Of a stretch of DNA of 64,000 bases, positions 34,683 to 46,275 are shown piece by piece (positions within the stretch are counted from its first letter, which is position 1; each line of letters begins with the position of its first letter). Under the pieces are notes generated by a model that was given only the letters and a program-made list of their open reading frames with translations, was not told where the DNA came from and ran no database searches. The DNA is from Malus domestica (Eukaryota > Streptophyta > Magnoliopsida > Rosales > Rosaceae). A program made the translations under genes and the position numbers. The stretch covers positions 4,165,501 through 4,229,500 of the forward strand of contig NC_091665.1 in the NCBI RefSeq assembly GCF_042453785.1. The letters run 5' to 3'.

Positions 34683-37013
34683 TTTGTGACACCTTGTCCT
34701 GAAATATTTTATCGATGGTGTGAAATGACTTTATTACCCTTGGACGTTAGATGTTGTGTGACATGCACTTTGGTTGTGGACTAAATATGTTAAGTTCTAA
34801 TTGTTTGGACCCAATTAGAACTAAGTTTTTCTTTGTTTTTGGTTGGTAGCCCAAGTTGGACCTGACACACACACCCATACCAATCTCGTTGACTATCTCT
34901 CTCCTCTTTCAGATTTTCTTCCATTTTCCGTACAACCCGTACGGTCATCATCCAACCAACTCCATCTCTCACAGATCAAGTTCGTGGAGATCATTTTTGA
35001 GTTCCTTGCAAGCTCAGGAGTAGAGCTATACCATTTGTTTGGAGGAAGAACCTCAAAAACCCGAGAAACCAGGAAACCCCCGAAAAGGTGCACAGTAGCT
35101 CAGTCATGATCACAAAGAATTCATTGATTTTTAAGGTCCTAGGGAGCCTTAGAACTTGTTGACGAAGCTTAAGGAAGGATTTTGAAGTATTTTGGACGTT
35201 TGGAAGCTCGGGTTTGACAAGTTGCAGAGGTGGCCGGATTATCGTGACTTTTTCGGCAAGATCCCGTGAGTTTTAGGACCTAAAACTGGTAAGATTTTGT
35301 TCCTCTTATCATAAGCTTCATTTTGGTATAAAATTTGTGAATTTTGGTTAAGAATTAAAGAAGATATGACGATTAGAACTTTTTCCCAGTTTCCGGCGAT
35401 GGCGACGGAATTTGGTGACTTGCCGAAGAAAAAGGCGAATATTCCGTCAAAGTTGACAGAATATTCTAACGGCGTTAGGTATCTTTAACAGCATATTCTA
35501 TATTTTAACGGAATATTCCCTAACAACGTTAACTATTCCGTTTGGTGTGCCAGGCACGTGCCTGCATGTGGCCGCGCGTGTGGTTGTGCCTTGGCCGGCG
35601 CGTGACGACACGTGGGTAATCGGAAAATTTTTCTAAAAATATGGGGATGTTCATGGGGTTGAGTAGATCACGTTGGTATATTCAAACACTCCAATTGAGC
35701 AATGTATGAGAAGTTATTACCTAGTTTTGTTTATGTGCTTTAAAATAACGTTTATATAGTTGTTTCGCATATAGGTGAGACCTATCCAGAGGAAGAGCGC
35801 AGTCAAGCGAGACTCGAGGGTTATGACCCTTCCACATATCAGTGAGTGGGTTTTTGGTTTTCAGTATATACTTATATACTTGGTATTTTTCCCAGAAAAT
35901 GTGTTTAAATGAAATTATGTTTAAAATGCCATGCCTATTGATTTATACTTAGACTATGAATTTGTATTTTCCCAGAAAATGTGTTTAAATGAAATTATGT
36001 TTAAAATGCCATGCCTATTGATTTATACTTAGACTATGAATTTGTATGGTATGTACATATGTGATTTGACGCGGTGGATGCTCAGGTAAATACCAGGTGA
36101 GTTGTAGATTTTTATTGTGAATTGATGATTATATGAGATGTGTTGAGAGCTCATAAACTTGCACCCCGGTGTTAGTGCTCCCGCCCGTGGTTAGGGCACA
36201 GTCCTTCATGTGATGTTCACCTCCCGCACCATACGCTCACCTTGGATCCAAGTTAGGTGCACAGTCCTGTTGTACAGACCACTATAAGTGGTTCCGACTC
36301 GTAGGTGACCCACGATTATTCGCACAGTCTTCACGTGATTGTAGCACTAGAGCGTATTTATTTACACCCAGTCCTGTCATACAGACCACTATAGGTGGTT
36401 CCGACTTGTGTGCAGGCATACTTATTGAGCTATAGATTCAGCCGTACAAGCCACTTTAGGTGGATCCAGCTAATATGTTATTTCTCATGAGTTAATTCAC
36501 CTAAGTTACTTATTCAGTTATTTTGAGATATTTGGCATGGCATACTTATGATTATCGCTATTCTAAGCATGGTTTTGATATAGATATGAATATATGCTAT
36601 TTTATGGGAAATTATACAGGTTTTACAGCGAGAGGTTAGAACTTTTGATAAATGAAATGGTTTTGAAAAGCTTTGTTTTTGCCCACTCACACTTTCTGTT
36701 TTGCGCCCCTCTAGGTTTTAGGTATGAGTGCTTGTTGGTGGCTTACGAGGATTTGACGAAGGTTCTGACAGATTATCACCAATGTAAGATCATCTTTGGG
36801 TGTTGTATAATTAATATTCGTCTTGTTGGACTGCACTTAGGCTACTTATGCTCTGGTTGTGCAATCACACTTAATATCGCACTTGCACCTTATCTTATCT
36901 ACTACTCTAGTTTGTTTGGTTTTATTTATTCGCATTTCTTATATTAATATTGTTTTCACACTGTGCACATGGCTACGTCACCCTCACATGACGGCCAGCA
37001 TACCTCGATCTAA
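34683..37013 (+). repeat. Old solo LTR of the gypsy C family
   Basis: Starts TGTGACACCTTGTCCTGAAAT and ends with GGCTACGTCACCCTCACATGACGGCCAGCAT; the gypsy LTR at 52751-55201, read in reverse complement, has corresponding ends and the same internal order (for example a GTAGATCACGT block near 35663, matching the complement near 54250). It is strongly diverged and has no internal region, so it is a solo LTR in + orientation, slightly truncated at its right end. Confidence 0.65.
35891..36050. repeat. 80-bp perfect tandem duplication
   Basis: Two units, starting CCCAGAAAATGTG at 35891 and 35971, are identical by eye although the surrounding LTR is old. The duplication is therefore recent. Confidence 0.88.
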
Positions 37014-37335
37014 TAATATATTTTCATTGTGTCTTATTTCTCCACCAACCATTTAATAAAAATGTTAATAATATATTTATCTTTTTAAAAGAAGATTTTT
37101 AAACTCCTATTTAACTAATTACAAAAATTTTGAAACAAAACAAAACATAATTTAAAATAATAAATAAATGTTGGTGGGTGGGGTGTGTGATATCTGTGGT
37201 GGAGAGAGAGGCTGGAAAAGATTTTAGCTACGATCAAAGGAGGAATGGGTGTGTGCTAGACGAAGATGATAAAAAGTGAGATCTACGACTTTGACAGAAA
37301 AGAAAGAAAAAGAGTGGTGTGGGGCCCATATATTA

Positions 37336-37690
37336 AAGAAGAAAAAAGAATTGGTAGCATGTGCTTTGATACATTGAATCAAGTCCAATCGGACGAGAAA
37401 TTTTTAGTTTTTACGGGAATACGGATGGTAAATTACGTGTTTTTATGTAAATGGTGAAATTTTTTAATTTTGAAGTTATTAATCTTTTAACACACATATC
37501 CCACCATTCATATAGAGACATATGAAGTACCACCTTGTGTGATGGTCACATTGAAAAATCTTCCCAATCGACTATCAAACGTCAACAAAAGCATCTTTCT
37601 CTCTTATTTTAGTTTCTCACCTAACACACCTTAAACCAATTTGAAATTTCGCCGCTTCTTACACAAGGCTAGCCTCACTCTACCTTGATT
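37336..37690. repeat. TNL-upstream block, copy 3
   Basis: Upstream block of TNL copy 2, related to 27868-28236 and 32827-32965. It is interrupted by a MITE at about 37392-37563. Confidence 0.55.
37392..37563. mobile_element. MITE, about 172 bp
   Basis: Flanked by direct CCAATCG (37385-37391, 37564-37570) with inverted ends GAGAAATTTTTA and complement of TTGAAAAATCTTCC. The block is absent from the homologous upstream copy at 32827, which supports insertion. Confidence 0.6.
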
Positions 37691-38392
37691 GGTTTGATAT
37701 TTCTTCGTTTAAAGAAAAACGAAAAAGAAGTTGTCGAATAGTAAAGGACACTAACACAAAATTAAACATACTCACCGTGTCATCAATCATTCAATTACAC
37801 AAAGCAAAGAATGCCAGCACGAAACATCCTCAAATCCTTCTTGGATACTATATATGATACATTTCCCACCAATTCCATCACTTTCAAAGATGATGCTCCA
37901 ACTACTTTCGGCGTCTTCTTTTTCTACTTTTTTTTTAACTATATATGATACCCTTCCCACCAACTCCGTCACCACTCTCTCATTTCCCCTTGTCTCCATC
38001 AGATCCTCTTTGTTCTCTATCCTTCACATTGCTTTCTCTCTCTGCTGCTCTCACCTCGACCTCTCTTCCTTTCCTTCCTCGCTCCGCCAGCCAACCATTT
38101 GAGATCATCCACCTCTTCGAAAGTGTGGGAGAAGAGGAGGGAGGTGCAGAATAGATTAGAGACTGAAGTTTTAGGCTTCAGTTTTTATATTTCCAAATTG
38201 CCCCAAAGATTTCAAGATATCAAAATCTGCCTCAAAATAATTCAACCCGTGTCGGAGGTGTGTCCAACCCATTGACCGGTGTCTTGACCGTGTCCAACCC
38301 GTGTCAGGGGCATATCGTCGGCGTGTCGAAGTGTCACTTATGTGCTTAGAGCTGATTGCTTGGAACACTTCCGATTTGCGTTGAGCAGCCAA
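37691..38392 (+). promoter_or_regulatory. Upstream region of TNL copy 2
   Basis: Contains a diverged tandem duplication (CTATATATGATAC followed by TTCCCACCAA, at about 37848 and 37938) and a GTGTC-rich segment (38245-38340). Similarity to copy 3 begins only about 20 bp before the ATG. No individual promoter element can be assigned. Confidence 0.35.
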
Positions 38393-41300
38393 ATGGCCCG
38401 GGATTCTGCTCCTGCAGTTTTTCCATGGAAATACCATGTGTTTCTGAGTTTCAGAGGTGAAGACACCCGCCGGGGTTTTACAGATCATTTATACAAACAG
38501 TTGGAGGCGCGAGGAATCAAGACTTTCAGGGACGAACCAGAACTTGAACGAGGGACAGATATCAATCCAGAGCTCCTGAAGGCAATTGAGCAATCAAGGT
38601 CTGCAATCATAGTTCTTTCGACAAACTTTGCTTCTTCAAGTTGGTGTTTGCGAGAACTTACTCATATTGTTCGTTGCATGGAAGAGAAAAAGAGAATTTT
38701 TCCCATTTTTTATGGCGTGGAACCTTCTGATGTACGCCATCAACGAGGGAGTTTTGGCGAAGCCTTTGCGGAACATGAAGTAAATTATCGAGAACACATG
38801 GAGGAGGTAAATGAGTGGAGAAAGTCGTTAGAAAGGGTGGCTAATCTCGCTGGGTGGAATTCAAAGGATTGTAGGTAAGCATAAGGCAACAACTGACGTT
38901 TATAGCTGAAGAACAATTTTTTACTACTGAGTTTCAACGTTACCATGCACTTTATTTTAGGATATGATAATTTTTTATTTACGTTGTTTGTTCTTCTTGT
39001 AGGTATGATACAGAGCTTATCCAAGGAATCGTTGATACACTATGGAAGGAAGTGCATCCTACGTTGTCAATGTTAGATTCCTCAGAGAGGTTTGTCGGAA
39101 TCGATTCTAAATTGAAGGAAATAGATTTGCTTTTAGATACAGATGCAAACGATGTTCGCTTTATAGGGATATGGGGGATGGGTGGAGTGGGTAAGACAAC
39201 CCTAGCTAGATTAGTTTACGAGAGAATTTCTCATGATTTTGAAGGTAGCAGCTTTCTTGCTAATGTTAGAGGGGTGTGCTCTAAGGATGGCATAGCTCAT
39301 CTACAAAAGCAGCTTCTTTCTGAAATCTTATGGGAAAATAACATACAAATTTGGAATGCTGATAGTGGAATCACTAGGATAAGTAGGTGTTTACGTAATA
39401 AAAAGGTTCTTCTCATACTCGACGATGTGGATCAATCAGACCAACTGGAAAAGTTGGTCAAACAAAAAGAGTGGTTTGGTTCCGGGAGTAGAATCGTCAT
39501 TACAACTAGAGATGAACGTTTGTTAGTTAAACATGATATAGAGATGGTCTATGAGGTTAAGCCATTAACCCAAGATGAAGCTCTTTTTCTCTTTTGTCGG
39601 AATGCCTTTAAAGATGATGAGTTGGAAGAAGATTTTTTAGAACTGTCCAAATGTTTCATCAGTTATGCAAGTGGTCTTCCATTAGCTCTTGAAACTTTAG
39701 GGTCTTTTTTGTACAAAAGAGGTCGAGATGAATGGAAGAGTGCACTAGATAAACTGAAGCAAGCTCCTAATACGAAAATTTTTGACACATTGAAAATAAG
39801 TTATGATGGACTAGATGAGTTTGATAAGAGAATCTTCCTTGACATTGCATGTTTCCATAACTTTCGTGAAAAGGAGCAAGTAATTGAAAGACTAGAAAAC
39901 TGTGGCTTTGTTGGCGCTCGCATTGTGATCGAAGTTCTTATTGAGAAATCTCTCTTGTATAAATCATACAAGTATGTGTCTATGCATGATTTGATACAAG
40001 AAATGGCATGGGCGATTGTTCGACAAGAGTCTTACGATGAGCCAGGTGGTCGTAGTCGGTTGTGGCTTCCTCATGATATCTTGCACGTGCTCACAAAGAA
40101 TACGGTAAGAAGTTGCGTGAAAATGAAAATACCAAAGCTTGGATAGAACACTGTAATACTATTTAACATGACAAGAGACTTGATTACGAAATTAACTATT
40201 CCTTTAATCTTATTTATCAGGGATCAGAGGCAATTGAAGGCATAGTCTTACGCTTGAGTGAATTTGTAGAGGCACACTGGAATCCTGAAGCATTCACTAA
40301 GATGTGTAAGCTGAGGTTGCTCGACATTCATAATGTGAGCCTTTCTAAGGGCCCCAAGTATCTTCCGAATGCTTTAAGAGTTCTCAAATGGAGCTGGTAT
40401 CCCTCCAAATGTCTACCACCAATTTTTCAACCGGATGAACTTACAATACTTAGTCTGCAGCATAGCAAAATCGATCACCTTTGGGATGGAATCAAGGTAG
40501 ATGATTGGACAATTGATTTTTACTTTGTCAATTACAATAATTGTAGTTTCTGAACATGAACTGTTGTAACATTTCTATTTTGTACAGTGCTTGGGCAAGT
40601 TGAAGTCTATCGATCTTAGTTACTCCCACAACTTGACAAGGACCCCAGATTTCACAGGTATTCAAAATCTCGAGGAGCTGGTTCTTCAAGGTTGTACAAA
40701 TTTAGTTAAGATTCATTCATCTGTTGCAGTTCTCAAAAGGCTTAGACTTCTAAATCTTAAAGACTGTAAAAGTGTTAAGAGTCTCCCAAACAAGGTAGAA
40801 ATGAAATCTCTTGAAGTATTTCATATTTCTGGCTGCTCAAAAGTGAAAAAGATTCCAGAATTTGTTGGAGAAATGAAAAATTTCTCGACGCTTTCTTTAA
40901 GCGAAACTGGTGTTCAGGAAATACCTTCCTCAGTTATACGTTGGAGTTTGGAGAGGATTGATTTAAGTGGAATTGCTTTGAGAGAGACGGAATCCTCCCT
41001 GGTTTCAGTGAAAAATTTGGTACTATCAAATTTTCTTGGATGTAATGCACCACCAGCTAGATCATGGCGTTCCTTCTTCACTTTTGGCGAATTTCCAGCA
41101 AAGATTTCTCACCCTGCGAGTGTGGTCTTAGCTTCGTTGAAAGATTTATGTTTTCTGAAGGAATTAAATCTGACGGACTGCAATCTTTGTGAAGGAGCAA
41201 TTCCCGATGATATTGGTTCCTTGTCCTTTTTACGAGTTCTAATTCTTAGGGGCAACCAATTTGTTAGCCTTCCTGAAAGCATCAGCAGGCTTTCTGAGCT

Positions 41301-41727
41301 GCTCTGTATTAATTTGGAAAATTGCAAAAGGCTTAAACGACTGCCAAGAGTTCCATTAAACGGCAAATTACAAATACTCACGTATAATTGTACTTCCTTA
41401 GAAGTGCTCCCATGTTTACCACATCATTGCGGAATTCCGATGAAATTGGTTTTTGTCAAATGCCTCAATTATGGTTGCGGTGGCATAACTTTGCACTTTC
41501 TTTACAGACACGGAAGCATATTCGAAGAGAAGTGCATGTGCGAGTTGACGTGGAAAAGCAAATACGGGTACATTTCGAGATCGCCATTCGGTTCAGATAC
41601 GGGATTCAAGTTGATGAGCAGATTCGGTCCAGGTACAAGATTGGGTAGTAACATGATGTATTCTTCGCCAGGTAGGAAAATGATGTATTCTTCGTCGGAG
41701 AGTAGACGTAAGCAATACGGTTTTTAG
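38393..41727 (+). CDS. TNL disease-resistance protein, copy 2 (intact frame, variant C-terminus)
   Basis: Inferred exons 38393-38874, 39003-40104, 40221-40496 and 40588-41727; GT-AG introns, 999 residues. ATG 38393 (MARDSAP) is chosen because copies 2 and 3 align from there. TIR (about 12-160): VFLSFRGEDTRRGF, SSWCLREL with the NADase glutamate, FPIFYGVEPSDVR. NB-ARC: P-loop GMGGVGKTT (about 219), kinase-2 LLILDDVD, RNBS-B SRIVITTRDE, GLPLAL, IFLDIACF, MHDL (488). LRRs fill exon 4. Residues after about 930 are unlike copies 1 and 3: the frame runs into YGYISRSPFGSDTGF and MMYSSPGRKMMYSSSES, and the C-JID is absent. Such receptors detect pathogen effectors and signal through TIR NADase activity in the cytosol. 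The other possibility is that a transposon replaced the end and function was lost. Confidence 0.92.
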
Positions 41728-42449
41728 TTCGATCCATTTTAAATTCGTTAAAGAATGTAAATTAGTTTGTATATAAAAATATTGATAATAATACATTTAT
41801 AATTAATTTACTACCGCACCATTCCTTTTCCTTGTTATTTCTTCACGTGAACATTTCATTGGAAGATGAATAGATAGGAATTAAAATTAAAATGACTCGG
41901 ATACCAAGGACTTATCATTTCCCTTGGTTATTTCTTCACGTAATCATCATTTATCTCTTTAATATTTTTTTATTAAATATTCATTAAACAAATAATTAAT
42001 GTATTTGTAGACGTTTCCTTTCCCTTCGCTTTTGTTATTTCTTCTCAATTCTCAGTGTCGCATTCCAGTTCTCTATCCTTTCCTCCTCTCTCATTTCTTC
42101 TCTTTCCCTGACCTTTCCTTTTTCTCTTTCACCGACAAATACAAGGACGAATAGGAACATGCGCAGTGTGATGCTCTTCTCGAGGGGGATAAGCAAATCA
42201 CCTCTGTTCTTCAGAAAGTCTCCCCGACAACTACAAGGACGACATCGGCGAATTTTACGGTGACCCAGGTGCATTTTTTCAGTTCTTTGTTCAAGTTGTC
42301 TAATCTGATTAGAGACACCAAATTCACAACCAAACCGTCCAAGTATCAGTACGAACGTACCGATACAGAGTTCAGACACTAAATGACCGAATCTGGCAAC
42401 TATGAGCAAGACGGAGGTGGAAAGGCAGAGAGTCAATACAGTATTGAAG
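41728..42449. other. Foreign segment in place of TNL exon 5
   Basis: Occupies the position of intron 4 and exon 5 of the other copies. AT-rich left part with a repeated TTATTTCTTCACGT motif (about 41837 and 41928); the right part (42020-42400) is pyrimidine-rich then GC-rich with no recognised domain. It appears to be inserted or substituted DNA. Confidence 0.5.
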
Positions 42450-42540
42450 TATGACCCAGTGAAAGTGGAAGTTCCTCCAAAACAGTCAAAGACCAAGTTG
42501 AAGAGGCATAGTTTGGCGAAAGAATTGTTGGAGTGAGTTG
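42450..42540 (+). pseudogene. Orphan TNL C-terminal tail behind copy 2
   Basis: Nearly matches the last 30 codons of copy 3 (50930-51011: CCAGTGAAGTGGAAGTTCC onward) but has an extra A and an 8-bp insertion, and is out of frame. It shows that copy 2 once had the same 3' end. Confidence 0.75.
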
Positions 42541-42665
42541 AATTTTATGTGTAATTAGGATGATCTTGTTCCCCCTTAAGTCTGTATAATTAGGGTAAAT
42601 ATTATTGCATACTCTTACCTTGTAAATCAAGCCTGTAACATATATATATATATATATATACATAT

Positions 42666-42696
<31 letters not shown>

Positions 42697-42774
42697 TATT
42701 TGCCTTCTTGATGAGAAGAATAATATTAGACAATTAAAATCCCAAAATAAGTCTAAATTAGCATGGTATCAGAG
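42526..42774 (+). repeat. Copia LTR remnant plus PBS at TNL copy 2 3' end
   Basis: LTR-like block TGTTGG...TTAGCA (42526-42763) followed directly by TGGTATCAGAG (42764-42774), the initiator-Met PBS. It contains a TA microsatellite (about 42640-42700). Parallel blocks lie at 2756 and 51001. Confidence 0.65.
42640..42700. repeat. TA-rich microsatellite
   Basis: (TA)n interrupted by CATATATA units; absent at the same place in copy 1, so a useful length marker. Confidence 0.9.
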
Positions 42775-43778
42775 TAGAGATCCTAGGAGTTCTGCTTTGC
42801 TTTGCTTGTTCCCTTTAGAAAAAACTAGAAATTATGCTCACGCATTGTAGCTGGATTAGAAATTGTATAGATAAATATGTTTATAAAGATTACAAAGCAT
42901 TAAATCACATTCTATTTAATAAACCAAAGCTTTTCATACACCATCCACTCTTCTAACGTCCGACTAGTTTAACCAGAACCAAAATAATCTGAAATTAAAA
43001 CAAACCTCATTAACTAAATCAACCCAAAAAAAAAAAACACATACACACTCCCACATGTACACACATGTACAATATATACTGAAATGACATACCTTCATGC
43101 CTTTGTGGATCTGCAACCGAGCTTGGAAAAGAACAACACAAAAAAACGATTTTAATGATGAGGAAGTGTCAAGATTCGAATGAAAGCTGAAATCAGAAAA
43201 ACTAAATTTCAACTTATGTACATATCTCAAATCACAAAAGCCACAAATTTGAAGAAAATAAAATCACCCAGATATATAACCCAAAAAATTAACCAGAAAA
43301 GCCTAACTTTTGTGTGTATGAAATACCCAGATGTACAACCCAAAAAACTAACCAGAAAACCAACTCTTTTTTTTTTAAGAAATTCATTTAAATCAAACCA
43401 AAAAATTGAACATGATTATCTAAATTAAAAAAAAATTTAAAACACAACGAATTTACTCTTATCCAAATAGACTTCATCTTCACCTAATACGGTAATACCC
43501 AAAATAAGGCACAATATTTACATCAATGAATAGAAAACGGGACGAAGTGGGACGGGTCCATGAAATAAGCAGGGTTGGGCAGATCCAAAATTTTGGGAAA
43601 ACGAACCCCCGGCCCGGACCGTTTTCCACCATTGATTTAATACCACTTAAATCACACCGTTGAGATTGAGTTCCATTTCCCAACCCCATCACAGATTCAC
43701 AACACTCTCTCACTGAGTCTCAATCTCAGATCTGGCATTTCCTTTGTCCTTATCTCTCTCGCTCATCTCTCTGAATCC
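42775..43778. other. Intergenic, no supported gene
   Basis: AT-rich DNA with a few short direct repeats (ACCCAGAT(A/G)TA(T/C)A at 43268 and 43326). Overlapping short ORFs only. Confidence 0.35.
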
Positions 43779-43781
43779 TAA

Positions 43782-44801
43782 GGCCATCTCTAACCGAATG
43801 GTCCAGAAGGCCGAAAATAGCCCTAAAACCGTCTCCAACCGAGGGCTAGGCCAGAGGGCTTTGGAATCTGGGAGGGCCCCATGGGATCAGAGAGGGCTGG
43901 AAGGCTGGAGGGCTGGAGGGCTGGCTATTTTTTTTTTTATAGTTTTGTTATTCCTGTCGGTTATAATCGACAGGAATACATACTATTATTTAATATACTA
44001 AATAATGGTGTATTCCTGTCGGTTATAACCGACATGATTGTTTTAAAAAAAAATTCAAATGAAACGGCTACTAGCCGTTGCATTTGATTTAATATTTTTT
44101 TTACATTATTATTATTTATTTTTATTTACAAAATTTTTCATATAACTTCTATTTTTTCCTATAACTTCTATTTCACAAAATTTGTTTCATATTTTTTTTA
44201 TATTCCATTTTTTTCCTATAACTTCTATTTCACAAAATTTGTTTCATATTTTTTTTTTTCCTATAACTTCTATTTCACAAAATTTATTTCATATATTTTT
44301 TTTAAATTCCATTTTTTTCCTATAACTTCTATTTCACAAAATTTACTTCATATTATTTTTTAAATTCCATTTTTTTCCTATAACTTCTATTTCACAAAAT
44401 TTGTTTCATATTTTTTTTAAATTCTATTTTTTTCCTATAACTTCCTAAGCCATTATACAACATTAAATTAAATTAAGTAACATGAAACAACATTAAACAA
44501 TATGAAACAACATTAAATAAAATTAACCAACATAAAAATTATACAACATGAAACTTAAACAACATTTTAGTTGTAGTTTTTAAATAATAAATTATGTTTG
44601 GCCCTATGGCCCTTTGGCCCTCGGTTGGAGACGGTTTTTTGTGATAGGGCTAAAACGAGCCATCTGGCCCTCTGGCCCTCGGTTGGAGATGGAGGCAAAT
44701 ATGGCCCTGTACTGTTCATTAAAATATTAATATCTTGGAGAATCTTGGAGGGCCAGAGGGCTAAAATGAGCCCTCTGGCCAGCCCTCGGTTAGAGATGGC
44801 C
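43782..44801. mobile_element. Harbinger-type non-autonomous element, 1,020 bp
   Basis: Ends GGCCATCTCTAACCGA and its complement (CGGTTAGAGATGGCC at 44787-44801), flanked by direct TAA (43779-43781 and 44802-44804). A TAA/TTA duplication is characteristic of PIF/Harbinger. No transposase. The interior has a second inverted layer (GGCCCTC, CCTCTGGCC) and two CCTGTCGGTTATAA motifs. Confidence 0.75.
44150..44440. repeat. Tandem repeat inside the Harbinger-type element
   Basis: Five or so units of about 45-60 bp, each with CCTATAACTTCTATTTCACAA then a T-rich run. Confidence 0.85.
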
Positions 44802-44804
44802 TAA

Positions 44805-45885
44805 CTCGATGTCTTCTCCCGACTCCGGTCTCGAAATTGGTGTCAACGATGACATAAGGCTCCAGATTGGAGATGCTCTGAGAGACCTGAGGGATAGTAG
44901 AGATTGAAGATGAACGATGATGGCATGACGACGATAGCGAGCTCGTCGATGATGGTGGGCTCCAGATTGACGAAGATGGCACGAGGGACAAGTTTTCTGG
45001 CGACGGTCTCAAAGAATTCAGTGTTGAAGGTGGGTTTTTGGACCTGTGGACTCGACTTAAAGAGGAATCTGTGGTTTTTGACCCGTGGACCCGACTTGAA
45101 GAGGAATGTGGACTCGACTTGAATGAGGAATCAACGGTGGTTTTTGACAACATCAAAGAACCCACTCCCAGACTATCATAAACCCATCAACGCCGTCGCG
45201 ACCACCACCCATCACCACCATCGAGGACAATATCATGCTTTTGAGTTCTGGGTTCTGTTCGTTTTTTTTTTTTTTTTTTTTTGTTGCTGTTTATGTGTTG
45301 ATCGTTGTTTCTTTTCAATTTTGATGTTTTGATCATTGTTTTGTTGGTTTTGTCTGTGTGCATGATCAAATGGGTTTGATTTGTTGCTTATTGTGCAGCC
45401 TCTGTGCTACTTATTTTCTTTTGTGCTGAGGAAGACGACATCAACGACGTTGTCCTACTACTAGTAGTGAATTTGTGCAAATTTTTAATTTTTTAATTTT
45501 TTTTTCTCATTCAAACAAAAAAAAATGACTCAAGGACTCGACTCGAACCGACCCTTTTCAACCGGGTTGGGTAAGGTTCGATTCTTATTTTTAAAAATGT
45601 AATTCCCGGCTTGTTTCCTTTGAACTCCGATCCAGTTCGGTCCCTTCAAAATTAAGCCCGGTCAGTGCCCACCCCTAGTGCAACATTAAGAATGGGAAAC
45701 ATTTATAACAGTCTACATTAACAAAACATTCAGCTTAAAACACTGATGTCGAGAAAATTTATCGGAAGTGCAGACTTACATATACCATATATAGTAAACT
45801 AATTACAAATTACTTGTAGGATTCAACATAGAAAGAATAAGAGTGTCAAGATGCAGGAGGATAAAAGAAGTTTATTCTACTCCAA
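44805..45885. other. Intergenic with a short GACGA-rich stretch
   Basis: 44900-45230 is GC-richer and open on both strands, with a repeated CTTGAAGAGGAAT(C/G)TG(T/G) block, but shows no domain. A run of T (45259-45280) follows. Possibly a fragment of a decayed gene; nothing is identified. Confidence 0.35.
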
Positions 45886-46275
45886 CTTCGGGGTGGTTTG
45901 GGAGTGACGTGCTTAAAAAAAAGCATCCATGAAAAAAAGCTTTGAGGGTTTTAGGTGTTTGGTAAACTGAAAAAAAATGGCTTCTTTTGGAAGTTGTGAG
46001 AATAAGCTGAAATCAAAGGAAAAAGCTGAAGCTACTATTTGCAGCTTTGGAAAACTGGATTTTTTTCAAAGCACACGGAGCTACAATGCTCCTTTAATGA
46101 AAAGACCCACTATCAGACTGCCTTTTTTTTTTTTTTCCAAAATAACTTTTACAAAAAAGTTTACCAAACACTCTACTGATTTATTTCACAGCCGCTTATT
46201 CTCACAGCACAACCGCTTATTCTCACAGCAGCTTTTTTTTCAAAACACAGCAATACCAAACCAGCCCTTCATGTG
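45886..46275. mobile_element. hAT-like MITE
   Basis: Inverted ends GGGGTGGTTTGGGAGTG and the complement of CAATACCAAACCAGCCC. The interior has the mirrored TGGTAAACT and AGTTTACCA and repeated CCGCTTATTCTCACAGCA. The target duplication was not resolved. Confidence 0.55.

Noticed and set aside
36594..36947. 117-codon + strand ORF
   Set aside because: Lies in the old solo LTR at 34683-37013 and is not preserved in the gypsy C LTR.
38342..38392. Upstream in-frame extension of TNL copy 2 (also 46939-47079 for copy 3)
   Set aside because: The extensions are unrelated to each other; alignment between copies begins at the MAR methionine, so the extra codons are fortuitous.
42640..42700. Possible regulatory TATA cluster
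   Set aside because: It is a TA microsatellite inside an LTR remnant, absent at the same place in copy 1.
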